Assembly (NCBI RefSeq): GCF_002443155.1
Contig: NZ_CP023667.1
Location: 4,011,264 to 4,075,263, forward strand
Direction of reading: 5' to 3'
DNA from: Alcaligenes faecalis
GTDB lineage: Bacteria; Pseudomonadota; Gammaproteobacteria; Burkholderiales; Burkholderiaceae_B
Length of the DNA stretch: 64,000 bases
Shown here piece after piece: positions 1 through 9,043 of this stretch. The notes under the pieces were generated by a model. It worked only from the letters and a program-made list of their open reading frames with translations, did not search any database and was not told the origin of the DNA. Every line of letters starts with the position of its first letter. Position 1 is the stretch's first letter. Both the position numbers and the translations under genes were made by a program.

Positions 1-65
1 CAAAAAATCATCAAGTTGATGCGGTCTGTGCATAAGCCGGTTCAAGCGTCAGCAAGGGGACAAGC

Positions 66-962
66 ATGGACTTTCGCAAGCTGCGGCACTTTGTGGCCGT
101 TTGCGAACACGGTACCTTTCATCGGGCCGCGCAAGCCGTCCATTTAAGCCAGTCCGCCTTGAGCCGTAGCATCCAGGCTCTGGAGCAGGAACTGGGCGTG
201 CCGCTGTTCGATCGCAGCAGTCAGCGCATTTTTTTGACGCCTTATGGTCGGGTTCTGCTGGAGCGTGCCCACCGGGTGTTGCAGGAAGGCCGTGCCTTGC
301 AGCGCGAGCTGGCCCTGCTTCAGGGCGAAGACGCAGGCAGCCTGCGCTTAGGGTTAAGCTCTACCCCCGCAGCGGTCTTGCTGCATCCGTGCATGGTGGC
401 GCTGCTGGACGAATATCCGCGCTTGCGCGTGGACGCCGTGATTGGCCGCACGCTGGAGCTGATCCAGGGCCTGCGCCGCGAACGCTACGATATGGTGGTG
501 CTGGACGTCAGCGCGGTGACTGACGTGCGTGGTCTGGATATTGAGTATCTGCCCGCCATGCAAGGCGATATGCTGGTTCGTCAGGGCCACCCGCTCTTGC
601 AGCAGGAGTCGCTGGATTTTGCGGCGATCAGCCAGTATCCCGTGGCCTGCTCCGTGATCAGTGATGATTTGACCGACCGCCTGATTGCCGAGTTTGGTGC
701 GCAAGGTCATCCCGACAGCTTTGTACGCTTTTGTTGTGATAGCTTCAGCATTCAGCGCGACGTGGTGCTGGACAGCGATATGGTCTTGATGAGTGTGCTG
801 GCGGCAGTACGGCGCGATATTGAGGCCGGTGATCTGGTGCCGCTGGGCCTTTTTTCTTCGTCCTTGTCCGGGCACTATGCCCTGGTGCGCTTGTCGGGCC
901 GCACGCAATTGCCGGCTCTGGATATTGTTTACGATCTGGCGCGTCGCCTGTGCAGGGCCTAG
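66..962 (+). CDS. LysR family transcriptional regulator
   Basis: 298 aa, the usual LysR length. An N-terminal winged helix-turn-helix spans about residues 3-62, with the recognition region AQAVHLSQSALSRSIQALE. A periplasmic-binding-protein-like effector domain follows from about residue 90. The ATG has a good Shine-Dalgarno (AAGGGGA at 54-60). LysR proteins are dimeric or tetrameric activators/repressors that bind T-N11-A dyads and sense a small ligand; this ligand cannot be read from the sequence. The neighbour downstream is a ThpR-type gene on the same strand and the left edge is open, so its target may lie outside the window or in the TRAP operon that starts near 2.7 kb. Confidence 0.93.
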   Translation: MDFRKLRHFVAVCEHGTFHRAAQAVHLSQSALSRSIQALEQELGVPLFDRSSQRIFLTPYGRVLLERAHRVLQEGRALQRELALLQGEDAGSLRLGLSSTPAAVLLHPCMVALLDEYPRLRVDAVIGRTLELIQGLRRERYDMVVLDVSAVTDVRGLDIEYLPAMQGDMLVRQGHPLLQQESLDFAAISQYPVACSVISDDLTDRLIAEFGAQGHPDSFVRFCCDSFSIQRDVVLDSDMVLMSVLAAVRRDIEAGDLVPLGLFSSSLSGHYALVRLSGRTQLPALDIVYDLARRLCRA

Positions 963-1007
963 GCTGCACGCTACGCTTTCTGATCTGCCTTGTTTGAGGG
1001 TGTGCCG

Positions 1008-1607
1008 ATGACGATTCCCTTGCCCATTCTGGACCTGCAACAGTCAGGTGCCGAACACTCTTTTCGTGCGTTCATCGGCTGGTGGCCAGACGCACAAACC
1101 CGCGCCTGGCTGGCGGAGCAGGCGCAGCACGCACAGGCGATGTATGGCGGTCGGATGATGCAGCCTGATCACTTTCACTTAACCCTGGCGTTTCTGGATG
1201 GCAGCCGCGTGTCTGACTTGCGGACCTTGGCGACGCAGATGGCGCACTGGGCAGTGCCGCCGATCACGCTGGACCTGACGATACGGGATGTGTTCGAGAA
1301 GCCTCAAGTGGTGTGGGCCGGGCCGGACGAGTCGCAAACCCAAGCACTGGCGGCCTTGCAGCAGTGGCATGACGAGATTTGGGCCAAGCTGACGGCCCTG
1401 GGCTGGACGCAGCCACCGCGTCGTTTTCGCCCGCATGTGTCCTTGCTGCGCCATGCACGGATCACTGCCGATCAACCCCATTGCCATCCTTTGCCTGGGC
1501 AGCCGTTTGTAGGTGATGGCGTGGGCCTGATCGTTTCCGTCCCCGGTGAGCAGCGTAGCCAATATCATCTGGCCGCCATGATGAAGCCTGAAAGGACAGG
1601 TGCATGA
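1008..1607 (+). CDS. thpR: RNA 2',3'-cyclic phosphodiesterase / 2'-5' RNA ligase family (ThpR-like)
   Basis: 199 aa, typical for the 2H phosphoesterase superfamily. The two catalytic HxT/Sx motifs are present: H57-L-T59-L60 (within HFHLTLAFLDG) and H143-V-S145-L146 (within RPHVSLLRHA). Family members hydrolyse 2',3'-cyclic phosphates at RNA ends and can ligate tRNA halves in vitro. I chose the ATG at 1008 because GAGGG sits about 7 bases upstream; an in-frame TTG at 990 lacks such support. Its stop overlaps the start of the next LysR gene (ATGA), so the two are translated together. The physiological RNA substrate is not known from this sequence. Confidence 0.85.
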   Translation: MTIPLPILDLQQSGAEHSFRAFIGWWPDAQTRAWLAEQAQHAQAMYGGRMMQPDHFHLTLAFLDGSRVSDLRTLATQMAHWAVPPITLDLTIRDVFEKPQVVWAGPDESQTQALAALQQWHDEIWAKLTALGWTQPPRRFRPHVSLLRHARITADQPHCHPLPGQPFVGDGVGLIVSVPGEQRSQYHLAAMMKPERTGA

Positions 1608-2542
1608 ATATCCGTTTTTTAGAAACCTTTATCTGGATTGCCCGTCTGGGCAGTTTCCGTGCGGCAGCGAACAAGCAGCATCTGACGCAGGCTGCTGTTT
1701 CAGGACGGATTGCTGCCCTGGAAAGCGAGTTTCAGAAAACCCTGTTTGAGCGCGGCCACCGCGATCTGCGCCTGACGCCGGCAGGCCGCAAACTGATGCA
1801 GTACGCCGAGCAGATGCTGGGCATGGAGCACGATTTGCGTGAAGCCCTGGCAGGCTCCAGCCGCTTGAGTGGCCGGGTGCGCCTGGGCGTGGTGGAGTCC
1901 ATTGTGCATACCTGGTTCAAGGATTTGATTCGTCAGCTGCATGCGCTCTACCCCGAGCTGGAAATTGAGCTGACTGCCGAGTCCACCTTGCGCCTGCACG
2001 ATCTGCTCAAGCGCGGCACCATTGATGTGGCCTTGCAGACCGACCCCATCATGGGAGACGGCATACGCAACCTGCCTATGGGCTCCATGCGCATGGGCTG
2101 GGTGTGCATGGCTGATGAATCCATGCCGGTACGTAGCGGCTTGCAGGAACTGGTGCAGCGCTGGCCTTTGGTGACCTTCCCGCGGGGCTCCCAGCCGCAT
2201 CTGGCCCTGGTGCAACTGCTTGAACCCTTGCCTGTCGATCAGGCCCGGATTCACTACGTTTCTTCAATTGCCGCCAGCACGCAATTGATCGAAGCTCAAC
2301 CTTGCATTGCAACTTTGCCTCTGGCGGCAGTCAGCCGTCAGCTGGATAGCGGCCTGTACCAGGAAATTGTGTGTGAGCATGCCTTGCCCGACTTGCGCCT
2401 GGTCGCCAGTTGGCGGCCCGATCCTTTAACGCAGACCGCCCAGGCGGTGATTGGAGTGGCTTTGGAGCGCATGCACCATTTTGCGGCCGAGCATCCTGGG
2501 CTGGCTTTACCTCCGCCAGACACGCGTGTCTTCGCGATTTAG
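1604..2542 (+). CDS. LysR family transcriptional regulator
   Basis: 312 aa. The LysR helix-turn-helix lies at about residues 1-60 (AAANKQHLTQAAVSGRIAALE), followed by an effector-binding domain. The ATG overlaps the thpR stop by four bases (ATGA). About 170 bases downstream is the TRAP operon beginning at 2739, on the same strand, and its leader carries a dyad (2693-2711). This makes it the most likely local regulator of that operon, by position only. It is divergent in sequence from the first LysR gene, so this is not a recent tandem duplication. Confidence 0.92.
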   Translation: MNIRFLETFIWIARLGSFRAAANKQHLTQAAVSGRIAALESEFQKTLFERGHRDLRLTPAGRKLMQYAEQMLGMEHDLREALAGSSRLSGRVRLGVVESIVHTWFKDLIRQLHALYPELEIELTAESTLRLHDLLKRGTIDVALQTDPIMGDGIRNLPMGSMRMGWVCMADESMPVRSGLQELVQRWPLVTFPRGSQPHLALVQLLEPLPVDQARIHYVSSIAASTQLIEAQPCIATLPLAAVSRQLDSGLYQEIVCEHALPDLRLVASWRPDPLTQTAQAVIGVALERMHHFAAEHPGLALPPPDTRVFAI

Positions 2543-2692
2543 CGTTTGAGGGTTTTCCCCTTGCCTGCGCATGTGTACTGAGCGTGGGCTTGCTTGATAA
2601 TCTATATACCGCGCCACTCGCTTGAACTGATCGCTTTTTCCTATTGCCCCAGGCTGAAATAAACCGTTTGGAATCCGCCCAGAAGCCGTTGG

Positions 2693-2711
2693 ACACTCCC
2701 ATAAAGAGTGT
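2693..2711. promoter_or_regulatory. Dyad in the leader of the first TRAP operon
   Basis: Six-base inverted repeat ACACTC / GAGTGT with a 7-base spacer, lying 27 bases before the GTG start at 2739. It could be a regulator-binding half-site pair or a small mRNA hairpin. No U-tract follows, so it is not a terminator. Confidence 0.3.
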
Positions 2712-2738
2712 GCAATGACTTTGATTCAGGAGGCTTTC

Positions 2739-3413
2739 GTGTCTGCTACTTTTCGTACTGATCGTGATGCGCCGGGGGAACTGTTCATCTGGACGGATAT
2801 CGCCCCTGAGCATGAGCAGGATTTCAATCAATGGTATGAGCGCGAGCACATGGCTGAACGTGCGGCCATACCCGGCTTTCAATGGTCGCGCCGTTATGTG
2901 CGCCAAGGTGCCGGGCGCAAGTACCTGGCCTTGTACCGTACCGAGTCCCTGCGCGTCTTTGGCACCGCGGAATACAAAAAGGCTTTTGAGCAGCAAACGG
3001 ACTGGTCCAATACCAACTTTGCCCGCATGAGCAATACCCAGCGCCGCGTGATGGCGGTGTCTTTGCTGGGCGGTGCCGGTACGGGTGCCGTGGTCTTGCT
3101 GGTGCGTCTGCCTGAGCTGGCCCAACGGGAAGCCCTGGCGCGTCAATGCGCCGCCTACCTGGAACAGACCGATGGCCTGCTGGCCTTGCGCGTGCTGACT
3201 CCCGATCCCGAGTTGTCGACCCCTTTACCGTCCGAGGATGTGCAACAACGCAGCCTGGACCCCTACCTGGTGGCTGATCTGACCACCTTGAATGCTGCTC
3301 GTACCCTGGCTGCCCGCTTGCAGCAGGATCTGGGAGTGGCGACCAACGATGTATCCGAGTTTTCTTTGCTGTGGGATCTGCAGTCACGGGATCTGAATGC
3401 GGGCCGCTCATAA
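2739..3413 (+). CDS. Conserved protein with two dimeric alpha-beta-barrel-like halves
   Basis: 224 aa from the GTG at 2739. That start is chosen because a near-perfect Shine-Dalgarno (CAGGAGG) ends 5 bases before it; an in-frame ATG at 2715 has none. The first ~105 residues contain FNQWYEREHMAER and GRKYLALYRTES, the layout of EthD/antibiotic-monooxygenase-like ferredoxin folds. A second half from about residue 110 looks like a degenerate repeat. No catalytic residue can be assigned. It is the first gene of an operon with a TRAP transporter (37-base gap to the receptor) and a beta-propeller gene, so it probably acts on, or binds, the imported compound or a product. Function unknown. Confidence 0.75.
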   Translation: MSATFRTDRDAPGELFIWTDIAPEHEQDFNQWYEREHMAERAAIPGFQWSRRYVRQGAGRKYLALYRTESLRVFGTAEYKKAFEQQTDWSNTNFARMSNTQRRVMAVSLLGGAGTGAVVLLVRLPELAQREALARQCAAYLEQTDGLLALRVLTPDPELSTPLPSEDVQQRSLDPYLVADLTTLNAARTLAARLQQDLGVATNDVSEFSLLWDLQSRDLNAGRS

Positions 3414-3450
3414 GGCGGCCATCACCTCAATTCTTGGGAGAAGCAACATC

Positions 3451-4419
3451 ATGATCAAAAAACTACTTTCCATGGCTTGCGTTCTGGCTCTGGCTGGCAC
3501 CGCGCAGGCGGCGACCAACTGGAACATGAGCACGGAGCAGCCTGATAACAACTTCCTGACGCAAAACGCGCGTGAGTTTGCGGCGGACATCAAGGCGGCC
3601 ACCAACGGGGAACTGAATATCAACGTGCAATCGAACTCGGTGCTGCTCAAGCGCCCCGAGGTCAAGCGTGGTGTACAGCAAGGTGTGGTGCAGGCTGGTG
3701 AAATGCTGGTGGCGGCCATTGGCAACGAAGATCCTTTGTTCGAGGTCGATAGTGTGCCGTTCCTGGCCTCCTCCTTCGATCAGTCGGAAAAACTGTGGAA
3801 AGCTACTCGCCCCTTCCTGGCCGAGCGTTTGGATAAGCAGGGTATTGTGCTGGTCTATGGCTCGCCCTGGCCACCGCAAGGCATCTACACCAAAAAGCCG
3901 GTGGAACAGTTGTCTGATCTGGCCGGAGTCCGTTTCCGTGCCTACAGCCCAGCTACCAGCCGTTTGGTGTCCTTGATGGGGGCCGTGCCCACCACCGTGC
4001 AAACACCCGAAGTGCCGCAAGCGTTTTCCACCGGCATTATTGATGCCATGCTGACCTCGCCCGCCACGGGTGTGGATTCGCAGGCCTGGGATTATGTGAA
4101 GTACTACTACGACGCCCAGGTGTTCATTCCACAAAGCTTTGTGATCATCAACAAACGTGCTTTCCAGCGACTGCCGGAGAACGTCCAGAAAGCGGTTCTG
4201 GAGGCGGGTGAACGTGCGGAACAACGTGGCTGGGCCATGTCGCGCGAGCAGACTTCCAAGCTGACCCAGACCATGGCTGACAAGGGCATGGTCGTCGGCC
4301 AGTTAAGCGAGAAGCTGGCTGGCGAGCTTCATGCCATTGGCCAGACCATGACCGAAGAGTGGCTGAAAAAGGCCGGTGCCGACGGCCAGAAGCTGCTTGA
4401 TACCTACCGTCAGCCCTAA
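3451..4419 (+). CDS. TRAP transporter substrate-binding protein (DctP family)
   Basis: 322 aa. A Sec signal peptide occupies residues 1-20 with likely cleavage after AQA. The mature part has the DctP fold. The stretch YGSPWPPQGIYTKKPV and the region around SDLAGVRFRAYSPATSRLVSLMGA fit the conserved core where an Arg salt-bridges a carboxylate ligand (the Arg in VRFRAY is the candidate). Start at 3451 has GGGAG upstream; further upstream in-frame codons would bury the signal peptide. It delivers an organic acid to the DctQM permease encoded 15 and 500 bases downstream. The ligand cannot be named. Confidence 0.93.
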   Translation: MIKKLLSMACVLALAGTAQAATNWNMSTEQPDNNFLTQNAREFAADIKAATNGELNINVQSNSVLLKRPEVKRGVQQGVVQAGEMLVAAIGNEDPLFEVDSVPFLASSFDQSEKLWKATRPFLAERLDKQGIVLVYGSPWPPQGIYTKKPVEQLSDLAGVRFRAYSPATSRLVSLMGAVPTTVQTPEVPQAFSTGIIDAMLTSPATGVDSQAWDYVKYYYDAQVFIPQSFVIINKRAFQRLPENVQKAVLEAGERAEQRGWAMSREQTSKLTQTMADKGMVVGQLSEKLAGELHAIGQTMTEEWLKKAGADGQKLLDTYRQP

Positions 4420-4434
4420 ACAAGGAGTGCGTCC

Positions 4435-4926
4435 ATGATTGTGCTGGAGCGTATGGCCAGAGTATGCGGCGCACTGGCCGCACTCTTTCTATGTTTGATC
4501 GGGGTGGTGGTGACAGCGCAGATTGTGGCGCGCCTGTTTTCCATGCAAATCCCCGCTTCGGATGACTTTGCAGGCTGGTTTATGGCAGCGTCGATTTTTC
4601 TGGCGCTGCCCTACGCCATGCTGCATGGCGACCATATCCGTGTGTCCTTGTTACTGCAGGTGATCCCGGAGCGTCTGCGACGCCCTTACGAGTTGTTGGC
4701 CACGCTGATCGGGGTCGCGCTGGCCGCCTGGTGTACCTGGGAAACCGCCCATTTTGTGTATGAGTCCTTCATTTACAAGGAAGTAGCGCAGGGCATGGTG
4801 GCGGTGCCGCTGTGGATCCCCCAGATCGGGATGCCCATTGGCTTGGGCTTGCTGACCTTGATGTTGTTGCGGCGTTTGCTGCGTGTGGTTCAGGGTCAAG
4901 AATTGGAGGCGACTGAACATGGCTGA
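4435..4926 (+). CDS. TRAP transporter small permease (DctQ family)
   Basis: 163 aa with four predicted membrane helices, the usual size and topology for DctQ. Residues such as SDDFAGWFMAASIFLALPYAMLHGDHIRV match the conserved centre of the family, where the acidic residue and the HGDHIRV loop recur. It pairs with the large permease, whose start overlaps its last codons by eight bases. The pair forms the sodium-driven membrane part of the TRAP system. Confidence 0.92.
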   Translation: MIVLERMARVCGALAALFLCLIGVVVTAQIVARLFSMQIPASDDFAGWFMAASIFLALPYAMLHGDHIRVSLLLQVIPERLRRPYELLATLIGVALAAWCTWETAHFVYESFIYKEVAQGMVAVPLWIPQIGMPIGLGLLTLMLLRRLLRVVQGQELEATEHG

Positions 4927-6214
4927 TTTATCTCAGGCAATTGTGCTGTTTGTTGTTCTGCTTGCCTTGCTGGCCAGTGGCGTGTGGGTGGCGCTGGTTC
5001 TGATCGCTTGCGGTATCCTGTCTATTTTTCTGTATGCCGACGCGCCTGCAGGCATTATTTTTGCGACCAAAGCCTGGGACTCCTCGGCCAGTTGGGCCTT
5101 GACGGCTTTGCCCCTGTTTATCTGGATGGGGGAGATTCTGTATCGAACGCGGCTGGCCGAAGACATGTTCAGCGGCCTGGGGCCGTGGGTGCAGCGTTTG
5201 CCGGGTCGTCTGGTACACGTCAATACCTTGGGTTGCGGCATTTTTGCCGCGGTCAGCGGTTCGTCGGCGGCCACGGCAGCCACGATTGGCCGTATTTCCC
5301 TGCCTGAACTGAAGGCGCGGGGTTATGACGACAGCATCAGTATTGGTTCTTTGGCTGGTGCCGGCACCTTGGGCCTGCTGATCCCGCCTTCCATTGTGAT
5401 GATTGTGTATGCGGTCGCCGCACAGGTATCCATCATCCGCTTGTTCGTGGCAGGTGTGCTGCCCGGCATTTTGTTGATGTGCCTGTTCTCGGCCTATATC
5501 GCTTTCTGGTCCATTCGCCATCCGGATCGTGTGCCTCCGGCAACCGAGCAATTAAGCCTGGGCGAGAAGGTTCGACGTCTGCGTTTGCTGCTGCCCGTGG
5601 TCTTGTTGATTGTGGCGGTGATCGGGTCGATTTACGGAGGCATCGCCACAGCCACTGAAGCTGCTGTGCTGGGAGTGATAGGTTCCCTGGTGATTGCGGG
5701 TGTGGGTCGTTCACTGAACTGGAAAACCTTTACCGCCAGCTTGTTGGGCGCGGCACGCACCTCGTGCATGATCTCCTTCATTCTGATCGGTGCCGCTTAC
5801 CTGACCAGTGCCATGAGCTTTACCGGCCTGCCGGCAAATCTGGCAGCCTGGATCGGCTCCCTGGGCCTGAGTCAGTACGCGCTGATTGCAGTGCTGACGG
5901 TGTTCTTCATCATTCTGGGTGCGTTCCTGGACGGTATCTCGATTGTGGTCCTGACTACTTCGGTCTTGCTGCCTGCCGTGATTGCCGCTGGCATTGATCC
6001 GATCTGGTTCGGTGTCTACCTGATTCTGACAGTGGAAATGGCCCAGATCACTCCGCCTATTGGTTTTAACTTGTTCGTGATTCAGGGCATTACCGGGCGC
6101 AACCTGTTTGAGCTGGTACGTATGGCGTTCCCGTTTTTTCTGTTGCTGGTTCTGGCGACAGTCCTGGTGACGATATTCCCGCAAATCGTCATGGTCTTGC
6201 CTAACGCCATGTAA
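4919..6214 (+). CDS. TRAP transporter large permease (DctM family)
   Basis: 431 aa, about twelve hydrophobic helices. DctM hallmarks are visible: ALPLFIWMGEILYRTRLAEDMF, GCGIFAAVSGSSAATAATIG, and GTLGLLIPPSIVMIVYAV, then the second pseudo-repeat ending in EMAQITPPIGFNLFVIQG. Start at 4919 follows GGAGG at 4905-4909 and lies inside the end of dctQ, a translational coupling. The gene for the beta-propeller protein follows after 12 bases. Confidence 0.94.
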   Translation: MADLSQAIVLFVVLLALLASGVWVALVLIACGILSIFLYADAPAGIIFATKAWDSSASWALTALPLFIWMGEILYRTRLAEDMFSGLGPWVQRLPGRLVHVNTLGCGIFAAVSGSSAATAATIGRISLPELKARGYDDSISIGSLAGAGTLGLLIPPSIVMIVYAVAAQVSIIRLFVAGVLPGILLMCLFSAYIAFWSIRHPDRVPPATEQLSLGEKVRRLRLLLPVVLLIVAVIGSIYGGIATATEAAVLGVIGSLVIAGVGRSLNWKTFTASLLGAARTSCMISFILIGAAYLTSAMSFTGLPANLAAWIGSLGLSQYALIAVLTVFFIILGAFLDGISIVVLTTSVLLPAVIAAGIDPIWFGVYLILTVEMAQITPPIGFNLFVIQGITGRNLFELVRMAFPFFLLLVLATVLVTIFPQIVMVLPNAM

Positions 6215-6226
6215 GGGAGGCTGGAG

Positions 6227-7051
6227 ATGGCAATTGCCTATGTAACTTTGGGCTCGCAGCGCTACAAGGTAGAGCGCGCCTGGACTCAGGCAGATATCAG
6301 CAGCATCACCAGTGTGGCGGTGCTGGCTGATGGGCGCATCGCCGCCTTGTTGCGTCGCCCGGCCTGCGTGCTGGTGCTGGCCCCGGATGGGCAGGTGTCA
6401 GCCCGCTGGTCCCTGGAGGATGTCCTGTGCCCGCACCATATCAGCGCCAGCCCGCAAGGCGGGGTGCTGGTCACGGATCTGGACGGACATCAGGTTCTGG
6501 CGCTGGATGCCCAGGGCCATGAGCAATGGCGTTTGGGCAAACCCGAGCAGCCACGTTGGCAAGAACCGTTCAACCATCCTACCCATGCGGTCGAGTGCGC
6601 CGCTGGTGGTTTGTGGGTCACTGATGGCTATGGCAATACCGTGGTCCATCGCTTTGATCCGCAACGCCAATGGTTGGCGGCATTGGGGGTGCCGGGCTCC
6701 GGCCCCTTGCAGTTCAGCACGCCCCATATGTTGGCCTGTGCCGCCGACGGCTCGGTCTGGGTGGCGGACCGGGAAAACAACCGAGTCCAGCATCTGGATG
6801 CGCAAGGCCGTTATCTGGGCGAGCTGCGCCCCATGCACAAACCCATGGCCGTGGCCGTGCAAACAGATGGTTCGGTGCTGGTTAGCGACCAAACAGCCAG
6901 CCTGTCTTTATTCGATCCGGATTCAGGCACCCTGGTGGGACGTTGCCGGGTACAAGGCGTGTACGGACACGGCCTGTCCGCCGGTTTGGACGGGCGTATT
7001 TATATAGCGGAAATGTTGCCGGATTGTTTGACCTGCTTACAGCCTGCTTAA
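6227..7051 (+). CDS. NHL-repeat / SMP-30-like six-bladed beta-propeller protein
   Basis: 274 aa without a signal peptide, so probably cytoplasmic. Repeating blades are seen in phrases like GGVLVTDLDGHQVLALDAQG, GGLWVTDGYGNTVVHRFDPQ, GSVWVADRENNRVQHLDAQG and GSVLVSDQTASLSLFDPDSG, spaced about 45 residues apart. Such propellers occur in lactonases of the SMP-30/gluconolactonase group and in non-enzymatic NHL proteins. Metal-binding residues cannot be fixed by eye. As last gene of the TRAP operon (12-base gap) it may process the imported compound, for example by opening a lactone; this is inference. Confidence 0.8.
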   Translation: MAIAYVTLGSQRYKVERAWTQADISSITSVAVLADGRIAALLRRPACVLVLAPDGQVSARWSLEDVLCPHHISASPQGGVLVTDLDGHQVLALDAQGHEQWRLGKPEQPRWQEPFNHPTHAVECAAGGLWVTDGYGNTVVHRFDPQRQWLAALGVPGSGPLQFSTPHMLACAADGSVWVADRENNRVQHLDAQGRYLGELRPMHKPMAVAVQTDGSVLVSDQTASLSLFDPDSGTLVGRCRVQGVYGHGLSAGLDGRIYIAEMLPDCLTCLQPA

Positions 7052-7115
7052 TTGTCCACAAAGCATGAAAAAGTAGTCGGCGCTATGGAAGCTCTCAGAG
7101 CAAATCCATTAGACT

Positions 7116-8252
7116 ATGCGCATGAATACGTCCGTGCCTCTGTATGTTCGTACAGATTCCTCCGGCCAGCTGCAATTGCTAGGCGATTGGTCCTTGCGTC
7201 ACTACGAAGCGCTGCAAAGCAGTTTGCGCTCGCTCAGTGACAAGCAGGGCCGTTGGTCTTTGGATTTCAGCGAACTGAAGTCCCTGGACACCACAGGTGC
7301 CCAAGTCCTGTGCGAATGGCTGGGTGCCGAGCGTGTGCAGGCGGCCTTGGACAGTGCGCAAGGCTTGTCCAAAGAGCGTCATCAATTATTGCAAACCGTT
7401 GCCAAGGCGATGAGCCGCATGGACCATGAGCAGTTGGTCGCGGCGCGCTGGGGCATTACGGATTTGTTCGAGCGCGTGGGCCTGTCCATGGTCCACATCT
7501 CGCGCAATGTGCGTGAGCTGCTCGGCTTTATCGGCCTGACGCTGGAAACCCTGATTCTGAATATGCTGCGGCCCAGCCAGTGGCGCGTCACCTCGATTGT
7601 GGCGCAACTGGAAGAAACGGCCTTTAACGCCGTGCCTATCGTGGCCTTGCTGACTTTCCTGGTGGGCGCGGTGATCGCGTTTCTGGGGGCGACGGTGTTG
7701 GCGGACTTTGGTGCCACCATCTACACCGTGAACCTGGTCGGCTTTTCCTTTTTGCGTGAATTTGCGGTGCTCTTGACCGCTATCCTGATGGCAGGCCGCA
7801 CCGCCAGTGCCTTTACCGCGCAGATCGGCTCCATGAAAGCGAACGAGGAAATCGACGCTTTACGCGCCCAGGGCTTGAATCCCATGCTGATTCTGGTCAT
7901 TCCGCGTGTATTGGCGATGCTGCTGGCCATGCCTATCTTGACCTTTGTGGGCATGGTGGCGGGGATTTTCGGTGGCGGGCTGGTCTGCGCCCTGATTCTG
8001 GATATTTCACCCACCATGTTCATCAATATTTTCAATCAGGATATTGATTTGCGGCACTTTGTGCTGGGCATGGCCAAGGCTCCGATCTTTGCCTTTTTGA
8101 TCGCCGTGATTGGTTGCCAGGAAGGTTTTAAAGTCACCGGCAGCGCGCAGTCCGTGGGGGAGCACACGACCTCGGCGGTGGTGCAGTCCATCTTTATCGT
8201 GATCCTGATTGATGCGCTGGCCGCGCTGTTCTTCATGGAGATGGGATGGTAG
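7116..8252 (+). CDS. MCE-system ABC permease with N-terminal STAS domain (MlaE family)
   Basis: 378 aa. Residues ~1-105 form a STAS-like domain (WSLDFSELKSLDTTGAQVLCEWL), a role played by separate MlaB in Escherichia coli. Residues ~135-378 form the MlaE-type permease with about five to six helices and the conserved cytoplasmic loop SMKANEEIDALRAQGLNP that contacts the ATPase. A second in-frame ATG lies at 7122. It is first of five same-strand genes; the ATPase gene overlaps its end by seven bases. The complex should move lipids between inner and outer membranes. Confidence 0.92.
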   Translation: MRMNTSVPLYVRTDSSGQLQLLGDWSLRHYEALQSSLRSLSDKQGRWSLDFSELKSLDTTGAQVLCEWLGAERVQAALDSAQGLSKERHQLLQTVAKAMSRMDHEQLVAARWGITDLFERVGLSMVHISRNVRELLGFIGLTLETLILNMLRPSQWRVTSIVAQLEETAFNAVPIVALLTFLVGAVIAFLGATVLADFGATIYTVNLVGFSFLREFAVLLTAILMAGRTASAFTAQIGSMKANEEIDALRAQGLNPMLILVIPRVLAMLLAMPILTFVGMVAGIFGGGLVCALILDISPTMFINIFNQDIDLRHFVLGMAKAPIFAFLIAVIGCQEGFKVTGSAQSVGEHTTSAVVQSIFIVILIDALAALFFMEMGW

Positions 8253-9043
8253 ACACCGCCGCTCGTCCCATTATTCAAGTACGTGACCTGGACAATCGCT
8301 TTGGCGATCACGTTGTGCACGAGCATCTGGATATGGATGTGTACCCTGGCGAGATCGTCGGTGTGGTGGGCGGCTCCGGTACGGGCAAGTCCGTGCTGCT
8401 GCGCTCCATTCTGGGATTGCGCCCGCCTACTGGCGGCACGGTACGCATTTTTGATCAGGAAATTGGCACCCTGTCGCCCGAAGATCGTTCGCGGCTGGAG
8501 CGCCGCTTGGGCGTGCTGTTCCAGCAAGGCGCCTTGTTCTCCTCGCTGACGGTGGTGGAGAACATTGCCATGCCCTTGATCGAACATATTGGTCTGTCCC
8601 GCTCCGACGCTGAGCATATTGCCGCTATGAAAATGTCCCTGGCGGGCTTGCCGGCCAATGCGGCCACCAAATATCCGGCCGAGCTGTCTGGTGGCATGAT
8701 CAAGCGTGCCGCCCTGGCACGTGCTCTGGCGCTGGACCCGGAAATCCTGTTTCTGGACGAACCTACTGCCGGTTTGGACCCGGTGGGCGCGGGTGATTTC
8801 GACCAGCTTATTTTGACCTTGCGCGATGCGCTGGGATTGACCGTGTTTCTGGTTACACACGATCTGGATACGCTCTACACCATTTGTGACCGAGTGGCCG
8901 TGCTGGCGGAAAAGCGCGTGCTGGTCAACGACACATTGGCGCGGGTAGAGCAAGTTGATAACGACTGGATCCGGGAGTACTTCCACGGTCCACGGGGACG
9001 GGCCGCCGAACAGGCCCAAAACCGTCGTCAGGAGCATAGTTAA
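8246..9043 (+). CDS. MCE-system ABC ATPase (MlaF family)
   Basis: 265 aa. Walker A GGSGTGKS at residues 42-49, signature LSGG at 147-150, and Walker B plus catalytic Glu in EILFLDEPTAGLDP around 166-179, followed by the H-loop VTHDLD. Length and the QQGALFSSLTV Q-loop region match MlaF. It powers the STAS-fused permease encoded immediately upstream (7-base overlap) and its stop overlaps the next start by one base. Confidence 0.94.
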   Translation: MVDTAARPIIQVRDLDNRFGDHVVHEHLDMDVYPGEIVGVVGGSGTGKSVLLRSILGLRPPTGGTVRIFDQEIGTLSPEDRSRLERRLGVLFQQGALFSSLTVVENIAMPLIEHIGLSRSDAEHIAAMKMSLAGLPANAATKYPAELSGGMIKRAALARALALDPEILFLDEPTAGLDPVGAGDFDQLILTLRDALGLTVFLVTHDLDTLYTICDRVAVLAEKRVLVNDTLARVEQVDNDWIREYFHGPRGRAAEQAQNRRQEHS

